Below are positions 1-8,658 of a DNA stretch of 64,000 bases, one piece after another (position 1 is the first letter of the stretch; every line of letters starts with the position of its first letter). The stretch comes from Oscillibacter valericigenes Sjm18-20 (GTDB taxonomy: Bacteria > Bacillota > Clostridia > Oscillospirales > Oscillospiraceae). Position numbers and translations under genes: made by a program. The notes beneath the pieces were generated by a model. The model was not told where the DNA came from and did no database searches. It saw only the letters and a list, made by a program, of their open reading frames with translations. The DNA lies in NCBI GenBank assembly GCA_000283575.1, contig AP012044.1, positions 3,286,001-3,350,000 of the forward strand. The letters are read 5' to 3'.

Positions 1-43
1 GAAACAACTTCGTTTAATCCGTAGATTCCCCGCTGGAAGGAGC

Positions 44-691
44 ATGGATATGAAACATAAAATAGTGATGAACATCGGTCGTGAATTCGGCAGCGGAGGT
101 CGGGAGATCGGCAAGCTGGCCGCTGAGAAGCTGGGTATCCCCTACTACGACAAGGAGCTGATTATACTGGCGGCAGAGAAATCCGGTCTCAGTCCGGAAT
201 ATCTGACCAGCCTTGACGAGCAGTCCGTCAGCAGCTTTCTCTATTCCTTCTCCGGGGCCAACTTCTCCATGGGCATGCGGCTTAACAGCGTCAATGTACT
301 GCCTCCTGCAGACCAGCTGTTCTTATCCCAGTCCGAGGTCATCCGGGACATTGCCGGAAAAGGCGGCGCGGTGATCGTGGGCCGCTGCGCAGACTATGTG
401 CTTCAGGAAAAATGCAGCCACTTAAACGTTTTTATTCAGGCGCCCATGCGCACTCGCATCCAGCGGGTCATGGAGCGGCACAGTCTGGACCAGAAAGCGG
501 CTGAAGCCCTGATTGCCAAGACCGACAAGAACCGTGCCAATTACTACCTGCATTTCACCGGCGAAAAGTGGGGCGACCGGAAAAACTTCAATTTGATTCT
601 CTCCAGCGCCATCGGCATCGAGTCCACCGTGAATATCATCGTGGACTATTATCATCAGGTGGAGGGGCGTGCGGAAAATCAGGCGTTTTGA
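44..691 (+). CDS. Cytidylate kinase-like family protein
   Basis: A 215-residue protein of the cytidylate kinase-like family, P-loop nucleotide kinases related to CMP kinase but without an assigned substrate. The nucleotide-binding loop GSGGREIG lies near residues 17-24, followed by a PYYDKELI segment typical of the family. An Arg-rich LID-like region (RTRIQRVMERH) sits near residues 134-144. GGAAGG lies just before the start; the in-frame ATG six bases later (position 50) is equally possible. The gene is 13 bases upstream of the acetyltransferase and probably cotranscribed. Family membership is fairly sure; that it phosphorylates CMP is only a family-level guess. Confidence 0.85.
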   Translation: MDMKHKIVMNIGREFGSGGREIGKLAAEKLGIPYYDKELIILAAEKSGLSPEYLTSLDEQSVSSFLYSFSGANFSMGMRLNSVNVLPPADQLFLSQSEVIRDIAGKGGAVIVGRCADYVLQEKCSHLNVFIQAPMRTRIQRVMERHSLDQKAAEALIAKTDKNRANYYLHFTGEKWGDRKNFNLILSSAIGIESTVNIIVDYYHQVEGRAENQAF

Positions 692-704
692 GGAGGACCG
701 CACT

Positions 705-1262
705 ATGCAGCTGGAAACCGGACGTCTGATTCTGCGCCCGTGGCGAGAATCCGACGCAGAGAGCCTATATGCATATGCAAAGGACCCTCAGGTGGGGCCC
801 ATCGCAGGCTGGCCTCCGCACACCAGCGTGGAAGACAGCCGTCAGATCATTCGGAACGTTCTCTCAGCGGCAGAGACCTACGCCGTGACCCTGAAAAGCG
901 AGGGCGACCGGCCTGTGGGCAGCATCGGGCTCATGCTGGGCGGGGCGAGCAACCTGCCTCTGGGGGAAAAAGAGGGCGAGATCGGATATTGGATAGGCGT
1001 ACCCTACTGGGGCCGGGGTCTGATTCCGGAGGCCACTGAAGAACTGACCCGACACGCCTTTGAGGACTTGGAGCTGGAAAATCTCTGGTGCGGATATTTC
1101 GACGGGAACGAAAAATCCAAACGGGCGCAGGCGAAATGCGGCTTCACCTATCATCACACGGTACCAGACGTCCCCTGGCCTCTCATGGGCGACATTCGGA
1201 CCGAGCACATCACCCGCCTGACAAAGGGCCAGTGGCTGGCCCAAAGATCAGCGCACCAATAA
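705..1262 (+). CDS. GNAT family N-acetyltransferase (RimJ/RimL type)
   Basis: A 185-residue acetyltransferase of the GNAT fold, transferring acetyl from acetyl-CoA to an amine of unknown identity. The start LETGRLILRPWRESDAE is the classic first strand of RimJ/RimL-like enzymes. GYWIGVPYWGRGLIPEAT near residues 95-112 contains the acetyl-CoA pyrophosphate loop, and the NEKSKRAQAKCGF segment is the usual late helix. The ORF is open back to 669, but AGGAGG at 691-696 ends eight bases before the ATG at 705, which fixes the start. It follows the kinase-like gene at 13 bases and is closed by a terminator. Confidence 0.88.
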   Translation: MQLETGRLILRPWRESDAESLYAYAKDPQVGPIAGWPPHTSVEDSRQIIRNVLSAAETYAVTLKSEGDRPVGSIGLMLGGASNLPLGEKEGEIGYWIGVPYWGRGLIPEATEELTRHAFEDLELENLWCGYFDGNEKSKRAQAKCGFTYHHTVPDVPWPLMGDIRTEHITRLTKGQWLAQRSAHQ

Positions 1263-1268
1263 AAGAAG

Positions 1269-1298
1269 AAAGGGCAGCGGCAAAGCCGCCGCCCTTTT
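1269..1298 (+). terminator. Intrinsic terminator after the GNAT gene
   Basis: A 13-base stem (AAAGGGCAGCGGC against GCCGCCGCCCTTT, one mismatch) with an AAA loop runs straight into a short T run. It begins a few bases after the acetyltransferase stop. Confidence 0.8.
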
Positions 1299-1392
1299 CA
1301 GACCTTTTCGGTTGCTATTTTTATCAAAACTGGTAAAATAGACGGAATGCAAAAGCCGTTCAGAGGCGGCTGTATTAAAAAAGGGGGCTTCC

Positions 1393-2049
1393 ATGGAAAC
1401 CAAAGAACAGACGGAGGCCGGCGCGGCGCGGCATGAAAAAAGGCCACGGCTCCATCCCATCCAATCTGTGCGGCTAATCCTTCTGGGTATAGCGCTGTGC
1501 GCCATGGTGGGCGTCGCGTGCTTTTTCGCCGGACGGGCCGGAGGCGGCGCGGTGCAGGAGTCCGTAGAGCTGGACGCGGTGGTGCTGGAAAACCGGATCA
1601 GTCAGATCAGCGAGCTGGCCAGCGTCAGCTGGTCCTATACGAATATGGCGCAATTTGAGAGCAGCAATGCGTTTTACGGGATGACCCTTCCGTTTACCAC
1701 CAAAAAATTCATCCTCACCTATGATGGGGAGATCAAGGCGGGCGTGGACCTGGGAAAAGCTCTGGTGGATGTCTCTGGCATGGAGGTGACCGTCCATCTG
1801 CCGGACGCGGAAATTCTGTCTCACCAGATCGATGAGAGCAGCGTAGAGGTGTTTGACGAGACGACATCGATCTTCAATCCGTTCACCGTGGAGGACTTCA
1901 CCGCTTTCCAGGCGGACCAGAAGGCCGCTATGGAGAAAAAGGCCCTTGCAAAGGGACTTCTGGATGAGAGCCGGGAAAAAGCTATTGACAGCGTCTCTCT
2001 CCTTTTGGATGCGTCGCTGCCGGAGGGGTACACGCTCCGCGTTATCTGA
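1393..2049 (+). CDS. DUF4230 domain membrane-anchored protein
   Basis: A 218-residue protein with a basic, Pro-rich cytoplasmic start, one membrane segment at about residues 27-48 (LILLGIALCAMVGVACFFAG) and an outside domain. That domain carries the DUF4230 signature: a Thr-Lys-Lys-Phe strand, YDGEIKAGVDL, and a VHLPDAEILSHQID turn followed by FDETTSIFNPF. The function of DUF4230 is unknown; members are small anchored extracytoplasmic proteins in Firmicutes and Bacteroidetes. The GGGGG stretch about nine bases upstream serves as the ribosome site. It stands alone between two terminators. Confidence 0.85.
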   Translation: METKEQTEAGAARHEKRPRLHPIQSVRLILLGIALCAMVGVACFFAGRAGGGAVQESVELDAVVLENRISQISELASVSWSYTNMAQFESSNAFYGMTLPFTTKKFILTYDGEIKAGVDLGKALVDVSGMEVTVHLPDAEILSHQIDESSVEVFDETTSIFNPFTVEDFTAFQADQKAAMEKKALAKGLLDESREKAIDSVSLLLDASLPEGYTLRVI

Positions 2050-2100
2050 TGCTGCATTACGGGTCGCCACCCTTCGCCCAACGTTGAACCGGCAGCGTAC

Positions 2101-2150
2101 GGAGGAGGGCCGCTGAAAGTCGCGCGGACTTTTCAGCGGCCCTCCTCCTT
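2101..2150. terminator. Bidirectional terminator between convergent genes
   Basis: An inverted repeat of about 21 bases per arm (GGAGGAGGGCCGCTGAAA on the left and its complement on the right) has a short GC-rich loop. It lies between the DUF4230 gene and the end of the sensor kinase gene on the other strand, so it can serve both. Confidence 0.8.
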
Positions 2151-2193
2151 GATTTTCCACAGCGGCGGAAGCAGAAAAATCAACCGTCTCTCT

Positions 2194-5100
2194 TCAGGCC
2201 CTCCGTCCCCCGCCGAGAAATTTTCGGAGGACGTTCAGTAGCTCTTCCTGCCGCACCGGCTTGGAAAGGTGCATGTTCATCCCCGCCGCGTGGGTCTCCT
2301 GTCGGTCGCTTTCAAAAGCGTTGGCCGTCATGGCGATGATGGGAATGTCCACGGCGTCCGGCCTCCCGGAGGCACGGATGGCCTTCGTCGCCTCGATGCC
2401 ATTCATCACCGGCATCCGAATATCCATTAAAATCGCGTCGTAATGCCACGCGTCCGCGTTCAGATAGAAGTCCAGCGCTGCCTGTCCATTCTCCGCGTGG
2501 TCCACCAGCAGTCCCTGACGGCAAAGCATTCTTTTCGCGATCTCCGTATTAACGGGGTGATCCTCCACCAGAAGGACCCGCTTTCCCCTCAGGTCGGCCT
2601 GGGCGGTATTTTCAGGGGGCTTTTCCTCCTTTTCATCAAGCGGGTGGCCTTTGGGTACCGTGATTCGCACGGTGAATTCGCTGCCTTTTCCCAGTTCGCT
2701 TCTGACGGTAACCGTGCCGTCCATCTGTTCTACCAGCTTTTTTACAATGGCCAGACCCAACCCCGTACCCGACTGGGGGTCCTGATAGCCATTGGCCTCC
2801 TGCTCAAAAGGCTCAAACACCCGGTTTAAAAATTCCTGACTCATACCGCAGCCCTGATCCCGGAAAACAATGGTGCTGGTGATCTTATCCTCCCCGAAGG
2901 GGACATGACTCACCGTACAGGTGATCTCCGTACCCGGCTTGGAAAATTTGATGGCATTGTTTAAAATATTGACGTACACCTGTTGGATGCGCAGCCGGTC
3001 AATTACCACACAAGGCGTGGTCACGCCGCTGGTATCCATTCGGAACTGGATGTGTTTTTCCTCCATGCGGGGAGTTATCAAATCCCGGATCGTCCTGAAC
3101 ATTGTCTGGGCGTTCGCATTTTCAGGATGCAGTTCAATGCGCCCCGATTCGATCCGGCTCATGTCAAGTACGTCATTGATAAGCCCCAGCAGATATTCTC
3201 CGGAGACCTGAATCTTATCCAGCATTTCCACCACGTTCGGAACCTTGGCATCCTCCCGCGCCAGTTGGGTCAGTCCCAGAATGGCGTTCATGGGCGTGCG
3301 TATCTCGTGGCTCATGCGGGAAAGGAATTGGCTCTTTGCCTGATTAGCCCGCCGGGCTTCCTCCAACGCGGAGCGCAGCGCCCTGTTCCGGCGGCGTTCC
3401 TTGGCAAAGACGTCCGTGGCGTCGGTCATGGTGCAACAGACCATACTGCTTTCCCTGTCCAGCCAGACAAAGGCGTAGCGCAGCCGCCGGACGTCCCCGG
3501 AGCTGTTCCGGCAGTCGGCATAGACCACATACTCGGCGTTTTTCTCCAATTGATTGCGAATCTCCGTAAAGCGCAGGCGATTCAACGTGTCATTAAGATC
3601 GTCGCCTGCGTAGGAGTCCCGGACGATACCCAGAACGGACGCCTCCGCCTGTGTGATTTCGTGGATAAAATTCTGCCCGGCCTGAGAGGAAAACACCCGG
3701 GCGGTATCTGACGTCAGGTTAATCCGCAGGATCATCAGGTATTCCCGACGAATAACCGTATCTATAATCTGCTCCATGGATTTTTGATCGTCGATGTCGA
3801 AAGAATAAACGTTCGCCTCCACATCACCGGTAGCGGGGTTTCTGGTAATATCCGCGCGTACCATCAGCCAGCGGCAGGCTCCATTCACCCAGCAGCTCCG
3901 GTCAAAGGTCAGCAGCGAGGTCCCCCGCTCATAGGCATCCAGCATCGCCTGCCGGTTGATGCAGGAGCCAAATGCCTCGGCCTGCTCTTCGGTGATCGCA
4001 TGGTTTTTCATTCTCTGGAACATGGCGTCCGCGGTTCCGTCCACTCCCTCCACCAGCTCCGGATACCGGGAAGGTCCGGGGATGCAGGTGTTTTTCGTCA
4101 GATTTATCTGGGCGGACGCCACTGCGTTAGGCAGGAGTGATTGAATGCGCTGGTTCTGCCGCTCATACCGCTCCATCTCCCGATGTCGCTGAGTGCAGAC
4201 CACGCTGGTGCAAAGCACCTTTGCCTGATTTCCCTCCTTGTCGTACAGGGAGGTCATCTTAATCTCAACCCATTGCTCTTCCCCGTTTGGCAAATGCTCT
4301 CTCACCTCACAGGCGGCGTGTTTTCCACCCTGGTCAATGGCCGCAAATGCCTTTTGCAACCTCGGTACATCCTCTTCAAAAGTGATCCCGCGCGCGTACC
4401 AGGACTGCGGATAATCCGACATTTCCTCCGGCAGGCCGAACATTTCACAGGTGCGTCTGCTCTGGCGCACGGTGCGCCGCCCGGGATCATAAATCCAATA
4501 GTCCACATTGGCGTGCTCCATGGCCGCCTGAAGCGTGCTCTCGTTCTGCTCCAGGTGCTCCTGCAGGCGCTTCAGTGCATCCACATTGCTGAATACTCCG
4601 TAGTATGTCCGGCTTCCGTTGTCCTCCTTCTGCGCCAGAGACGCCTGCAAAGACATCCAGATATAGGTTCCGTCCTGCCGCAGCATCCGAAAGGTCTTTT
4701 GAATCGTTTCCACGCCCTGCCTGCAAAGGCGAATCTGTTCCCAGAGAGAGGCCCGGTCGTCAGGGTGGATGTCAAGCAGCAGATTGGCGTTTTCGTCCTC
4801 CGGCGGTTCCCGGTAGCCCAGTAATTGAAAAAATCCGGTGTTGAAATGGATGATTTCAAAATTATTTTCTTCATCTACCTGAAAGGAGCAGATGCCGCCC
4901 GGTACCAGATCCATCACATTTTGAAGCTGCCGCTCCCGTTCCTGCACCTTGCAGATCAACGCCCGCCGTCTGCGGTTGTCCCGCAGCAGGATGGTCAGCA
5001 TTGTGATGAGCAGTACGATGACGCCCGCGCCCACAAAGAGAATATGTCTGTATTGATGGATGGCGTCGCGAACGGGGTCGTTGAGATATTCCGTATCCGC

Positions 5101-6099
5101 AGGAAGACTGCTCCGCAAGATTCCGTAACGGTCCATCACACGTTTATCGAACCGGGAGACCACCGGCATTTTCAAGAGGCCTACGTCTGCCGGAGACTCC
5201 TCACCATCCAGAATCCGACAGGTATACCGTCCCACCTTGAAGGCCATGTCTTCCAGCGAGATTACACACCCGCCCAGAAAGCCGGAGCCAAGGCTTGCGG
5301 CGTTGGCGGAGAAAATGGGAAGTGAAGTCATGGGCGTCAGCATTTCCGCCGCCTGCAAATCGCTGTAGTTATTTCCGCTGCCGTCATGGTTCACCTGGGC
5401 ATAGATCAGGATCGTCTCGTCGCCGTATCCGGCCATCAACTCCCGGATCTCGTCCTGGGTCATCTCCCCCATGTCCAGGCTCTTAAAATCGAGCTGTGGG
5501 AAGGTACTTTCCAGACTGTAAAACGTCCCCAGCATTCCCCATGCAGCATCCGTGCCGTCCCCAATGCAGACCACCTGCTTCGCATCCGGGTACAACTGGG
5601 CCGCCAGAGAGAGGGTCTCCCGGAAAGGCACGGCGCTCTCAGCGCCGCATATCCGTTCGTTCTGTGCGGCGGCTGCGGCCAGCTTAGGCTGGCGGATGTC
5701 CAGAAAGAGAATCGGCAGCCCGGCAAAATAGTGGTCTTGATAGTCCATGGCAAATTGCAGCGCCGCATCGCCGCTGACGATTACCGCGTCGATGGTATGC
5801 AGCAGCTTCCATGTATCCAGTCGGCGGCACAGCTCCTGCGCCGCCGCCCGTTCGCTTTGGTTTCGGGTATCCATAAAGAGATATTTCACGCTGGCTTCGC
5901 TGCTCAGGGCCCTGGTAATGGCATCCAGCTGAATGGGAACGCTTTCAAGTTCATAGGAATAGGAGCTGATGTACAGGACCTGATGGTCAGCGTCCACGGC
6001 GCGGGCAGAGGGAGCACACAGAAAAAACAGTATGGCAAAAAGCGATAAGCTTATCGCCCTTTGCCATACCGATTTGTATTCTCTCCGTTTGCCGCCCAT
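2194..6099 (-). CDS. Hybrid sensor histidine kinase/response regulator with periplasmic-binding-like sensor
   Basis: A 1301-residue membrane sensor. Order of parts: signal-anchor (about 14-34); an extracellular region (about 40-330) resembling the ABC substrate-binding-like sensor of uncharacterised ligand-binding proteins (VLYISSYSYE start); a membrane segment (about 350-372, HILFVGAGVIVLLITML); three or four PAS-like repeats to about residue 905; HisKA with phosphoacceptor His in LSRMSHEIRTPMNA; ATPase domain with N box NILNNAIKFSKPG, G1 DQGCGMS and G2 GTGLGLAIVKKL; a C-terminal receiver whose phosphoacceptor is the Asp of AILMDIRMPVMNG. The ribosome site GGTGGAGAGGT precedes the ATG. No separate regulator or Hpt gene is adjacent, so its output is not visible here. 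A clear promoter lies upstream at 6151-6179. Confidence 0.92.
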   Translation of the reverse strand: MGGKRREYKSVWQRAISLSLFAILFFLCAPSARAVDADHQVLYISSYSYELESVPIQLDAITRALSSEASVKYLFMDTRNQSERAAAQELCRRLDTWKLLHTIDAVIVSGDAALQFAMDYQDHYFAGLPILFLDIRQPKLAAAAAQNERICGAESAVPFRETLSLAAQLYPDAKQVVCIGDGTDAAWGMLGTFYSLESTFPQLDFKSLDMGEMTQDEIRELMAGYGDETILIYAQVNHDGSGNNYSDLQAAEMLTPMTSLPIFSANAASLGSGFLGGCVISLEDMAFKVGRYTCRILDGEESPADVGLLKMPVVSRFDKRVMDRYGILRSSLPADTEYLNDPVRDAIHQYRHILFVGAGVIVLLITMLTILLRDNRRRRALICKVQERERQLQNVMDLVPGGICSFQVDEENNFEIIHFNTGFFQLLGYREPPEDENANLLLDIHPDDRASLWEQIRLCRQGVETIQKTFRMLRQDGTYIWMSLQASLAQKEDNGSRTYYGVFSNVDALKRLQEHLEQNESTLQAAMEHANVDYWIYDPGRRTVRQSRRTCEMFGLPEEMSDYPQSWYARGITFEEDVPRLQKAFAAIDQGGKHAACEVREHLPNGEEQWVEIKMTSLYDKEGNQAKVLCTSVVCTQRHREMERYERQNQRIQSLLPNAVASAQINLTKNTCIPGPSRYPELVEGVDGTADAMFQRMKNHAITEEQAEAFGSCINRQAMLDAYERGTSLLTFDRSCWVNGACRWLMVRADITRNPATGDVEANVYSFDIDDQKSMEQIIDTVIRREYLMILRINLTSDTARVFSSQAGQNFIHEITQAEASVLGIVRDSYAGDDLNDTLNRLRFTEIRNQLEKNAEYVVYADCRNSSGDVRRLRYAFVWLDRESSMVCCTMTDATDVFAKERRRNRALRSALEEARRANQAKSQFLSRMSHEIRTPMNAILGLTQLAREDAKVPNVVEMLDKIQVSGEYLLGLINDVLDMSRIESGRIELHPENANAQTMFRTIRDLITPRMEEKHIQFRMDTSGVTTPCVVIDRLRIQQVYVNILNNAIKFSKPGTEITCTVSHVPFGEDKITSTIVFRDQGCGMSQEFLNRVFEPFEQEANGYQDPQSGTGLGLAIVKKLVEQMDGTVTVRSELGKGSEFTVRITVPKGHPLDEKEEKPPENTAQADLRGKRVLLVEDHPVNTEIAKRMLCRQGLLVDHAENGQAALDFYLNADAWHYDAILMDIRMPVMNGIEATKAIRASGRPDAVDIPIIAMTANAFESDRQETHAAGMNMHLSKPVRQEELLNVLRKFLGGGRRA

Positions 6100-6150
6100 A
6101 CCTCTCCACCTTTCCCCGAATCCATGACCGAATCCGGTAAACTGGTGAAT

Positions 6151-6179
6151 AGTATACTCTTTTCCGGATTATTTGACAA
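6151..6179 (-). promoter_or_regulatory. Sigma-A-type promoter for the hybrid sensor kinase
   Basis: Read on the minus strand: TTGTCA (6174-6179), a 17-base spacer, then TATACT (6151-6156), 52 bases before the sensor kinase ATG. Spacing and both hexamers fit the vegetative consensus. Confidence 0.65.
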
Positions 6180-6213
6180 GCCAAGTTGTTCAAAATAGTC
6201 AAAATCTGGGGAA

Positions 6214-6873
6214 TCAGAGCACGTAAAAATAGACCGCTGTATAGTGGAACAGGGATCCCGCCAGAATCAGCAGATGGAACAGCTCGTGAAAGGTCCACTC
6301 CACGGAAATATTTGGCTTTTTGACGGCGTAGAACACCGCACCCACGGAATAGCACACGCCGCCCAGCGCCACCAGGGTCATGCAGGGCTGTCCCACCGCC
6401 GCAAAATCCCTGGCCACGAACAGCACCGCCCAACCCATGATGAGGTAAATCACAGTGGACAAAATACGGGGCGCATTGATCCAGACGAGTTTCATCAAAA
6501 TTCCCGCCAGCGCCACCGCCCACAGCGCTATGCAGAACCGGGTGCCCGCGGGCTGGGGCAGCATCACCATGGCAAACGGCGTATAGCTTCCGGCAATCAG
6601 CACATAGATCATGCTGTGGTCCATTTTCCGAAGGAACCGCTTCGCCCCGGCGGTAAACTCGTTGCCGGGATAGTAGTGGTAGACCGCGCTGGCGGTATAT
6701 AGTGCCAGCGCTGACAGGCAGAACACCAGCGCGGCCCACAGCGTCGCCGCCGGTACATCCAGCCCCACACCCCGCACCGCCATGACGATGCAGCCAATCA
6801 GCGCGGCCACCGCGCCCAAAGCATGGGTCTCAAAGCTGACACGGTCCTGTGCCTTCGCCACCAAATCACGCAT
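6214..6873 (-). CDS. Hemolysin III family (PAQR-type) membrane protein
   Basis: A 219-residue integral membrane protein with seven predicted hydrophobic helices. It shows the metal-site pattern of the PAQR/hemolysin III family: SFETHALGA near residue 13-21, KMDHSMIYVLIAGSYTP near residue 83-99, and the closing HELFHLLILAGSLFHY near the C-terminus, giving the Ser/His/Asp and HxxxH residues thought to hold zinc. Bacterial members are membrane proteins often named YqfA or Hly III; their biochemical role is unsettled, and the haemolysin name is historical. AAAGGAG lies upstream of the ATG. It is followed on the same strand by the sensor kinase, which has its own promoter. Confidence 0.88.
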   Translation of the reverse strand: MRDLVAKAQDRVSFETHALGAVAALIGCIVMAVRGVGLDVPAATLWAALVFCLSALALYTASAVYHYYPGNEFTAGAKRFLRKMDHSMIYVLIAGSYTPFAMVMLPQPAGTRFCIALWAVALAGILMKLVWINAPRILSTVIYLIMGWAVLFVARDFAAVGQPCMTLVALGGVCYSVGAVFYAVKKPNISVEWTFHELFHLLILAGSLFHYTAVYFYVL

Positions 6874-7016
6874 AAAATTTGACTCCTTTCAGGTATCCGT
6901 CAAATGTAATTTCAATTATTATATTACATCATTCAAAAAATATTTCAAGTGGTTTCGTAAATTTAATTTCGTCGTTTTTAACAAAACCGTACCTGAAAAT
7001 TTTTTTATACGCCTGC

Positions 7017-7045
7017 TTGCAATTTATACTTAGGTCCGATACAAT
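7017..7045 (+). promoter_or_regulatory. Sigma-A-type promoter of the ssnA-ygfK transcript
   Basis: TTGCAA (7017-7022), exactly 17 bases, then TACAAT (7040-7045). Transcription would begin near 7052, just before the structured leader at 7061, leaving a leader of about 170 bases ahead of ssnA. Confidence 0.75.
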
Positions 7046-7060
7046 AAAGTCACAATAGAA

Positions 7061-7164
7061 AAATGATAGCTGGAACGAAGTGCTACTGCGCACGGGCTGA
7101 CACCTATCATTTCTTTTTGACGGGTGTTTCAAACCGGAGAGGGTTTGAAGCGCCTTTTCTTTTT
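7061..7164 (+). ncRNA. Candidate riboswitch: pseudoknotted leader with terminator
   Basis: Stem A pairs AAATGATAG (7061-7069) with CTATCATTT (7104-7112), enclosing a small hairpin GTGC/GCAC (7080-7083 with 7090-7093). ACACC (7100-7104) can pair with GGTGT (7123-7127), forming a pseudoknot across stem A. The same GGTGT is the 5' foot of a 13-pair terminator hairpin (7123-7135 with 7142-7154, two G-U pairs) followed by a T-rich run (7155-7164). Pseudoknot and terminator therefore exclude each other, the logic of an ON switch acting on transcription. Downstream are two purine-catabolism genes. It does not match the purine, preQ1, fluoride, ZTP, THF or guanidine class sequences I know. The structure is seen; the ligand is unknown, with a purine or purine breakdown product the natural guess. 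Confidence 0.65.
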
Positions 7165-7222
7165 CACAGAGCGGGAAAACTGGAAATTTTGAAACAAGAC
7201 AGGAAGACAGGAGGTTTTTGAA

Positions 7223-8566
7223 ATGATTTTACTGGCAAACGGAAAGGTTATCACCCGGGACGCGGAGGGTACCGGCTACTATCCCGACGGCGGCGTGGTC
7301 ACCGACGGGGGAAAAATCGTGGATGTGGGCAACACCGCGGAACTGAAGGCGCACTATCCAAAGGCGGAATTTGTGGACGCCAAAGGCGGCGTCATCATGC
7401 CCGGCCTCATCAACGCCCACACCCACATCTATTCCGCTCTGGCCCGCGGCCTGAGCATTGCGGGCAATAACCCCACCAATTTTTACGAGGTGCTGGACGG
7501 AACCTGGTGGGCCATCGACCGCCACCTGGATCTGGAGGCCACAAAGGCCTCCGCGCAGGCTCTGGTAATCGACTCCATCAAGCAGGGCGTCACCACCATT
7601 TTCGACCACCACGCCTCCTTCTGTGAGATTCCCGGCTCCCTGATGAAAATTGCGGAGGTCACAAAGGAATTCGGCATGCGGACCTGCCTTTGCTACGAGG
7701 TCTCCGACCGGGACGGCGAGGAAAAATCCCTCCAGTCCGTGCAGGAGAACAAGGACTTTATCGACTACTGTGAGAAAAATCCCAGTGATATGCTCAAGGC
7801 CCTTTTCGGCGGCCACGCCCTGTTCACCATCTCCGACAAAACCTTTGACCAGATGGTGGCCGCCAACAACGGCCGGGTGGGCTTCCACATCCATGTGTCC
7901 GAGGGCATGAACGACGTGTACGACAGCTTGCAAAACTACGGCCGCCGCCCTGTCCAGCGCTTGCAGGACCACGATGTTCTGGGACCAAAGACACTCCTTG
8001 GCCACTGCATCCACGTGAACACCGCCGAGATGGAGATTATCAAAGCCACCGACACCATGTGCGTCAATAACCCCGAGAGCAATATGGGCAACGCCGTGGG
8101 TATCTCCCCCATCTTGCAACTGCACAAGAAGGGAATTCTGGTGGGGATGGGCACCGATGCCTATACCAACGACATGCTGGAATCCATCAAAGTGGCCCTC
8201 TGCTCCCAGCGGAACAACGCATGCCTTCCCAACGTGGGCTGGTGCGAGGTCACCGACATGCTGTTCCGTAACAACGCCAAAATCGCCAACCGCTCCTTTG
8301 AGACACCCCTGGGCGTTCTGCGCCCCGGCGCGGCGGCAGACATCATCGTCATGGACTACAAGCCGTACACGCCGTTTTCCGACGAGAATATCGACGGTCA
8401 CATGATCTTCGGCATGACGGGCCGCCAGTGCCAGACTACCATGATTAACGGCAAAATTCTGATGCGCGACCGTGTGCTGACGGAGGTGGACGAAGAAGCG
8501 GTCAACGCCCATGTGCTGGAGAGCGCGAAGCGCCTATGGGGTCAGCTGAACCACAAGAAATATTAA
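7223..8566 (+). CDS. ssnA: Amidohydrolase SsnA (putative aminohydrolase of purine catabolism)
   Basis: A 447-residue metal-dependent hydrolase of the amidohydrolase superfamily (TIM barrel with flanking beta sandwich). Metal ligands visible: HxH in INAHTHIYSAL (His66, His68), a third His in GFHIHVSEG, a fourth in LLGHCIHVN and the barrel Asp in VGMGTDAY. Length and motifs fit SsnA, which is encoded with YgfK and selenium-dependent molybdenum hydroxylases in bacteria that degrade purines. Related enzymes deaminate guanine-like rings; the substrate of SsnA itself is not firmly established. AGGAGG (7210-7215) precedes the ATG. The gene lies 92 bases upstream of ygfK and behind the candidate riboswitch. 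Confidence 0.88.
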   Translation: MILLANGKVITRDAEGTGYYPDGGVVTDGGKIVDVGNTAELKAHYPKAEFVDAKGGVIMPGLINAHTHIYSALARGLSIAGNNPTNFYEVLDGTWWAIDRHLDLEATKASAQALVIDSIKQGVTTIFDHHASFCEIPGSLMKIAEVTKEFGMRTCLCYEVSDRDGEEKSLQSVQENKDFIDYCEKNPSDMLKALFGGHALFTISDKTFDQMVAANNGRVGFHIHVSEGMNDVYDSLQNYGRRPVQRLQDHDVLGPKTLLGHCIHVNTAEMEIIKATDTMCVNNPESNMGNAVGISPILQLHKKGILVGMGTDAYTNDMLESIKVALCSQRNNACLPNVGWCEVTDMLFRNNAKIANRSFETPLGVLRPGAAADIIVMDYKPYTPFSDENIDGHMIFGMTGRQCQTTMINGKILMRDRVLTEVDEEAVNAHVLESAKRLWGQLNHKKY

Positions 8567-8658
8567 GAGACGGAAAGCGTGGAATCGCCTGCCATGCGGC
8601 GGGAAAAGCCCGGTTCACCTTACAAATCGTGAGAGAATTTAAACGGAGGTAAGTAGGT

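Noticed and set aside
7061-7164. Leader as a purine (guanine/adenine) riboswitch
   Set aside because: No three-way junction with the conserved TATA and loop-loop sequences; the pairing found is a stem plus pseudoknot.
7229-8512. 427-codon minus-strand frame opposite ssnA
   Set aside because: Antisense shadow; the ssnA frame has all metal ligands and a good ribosome site.
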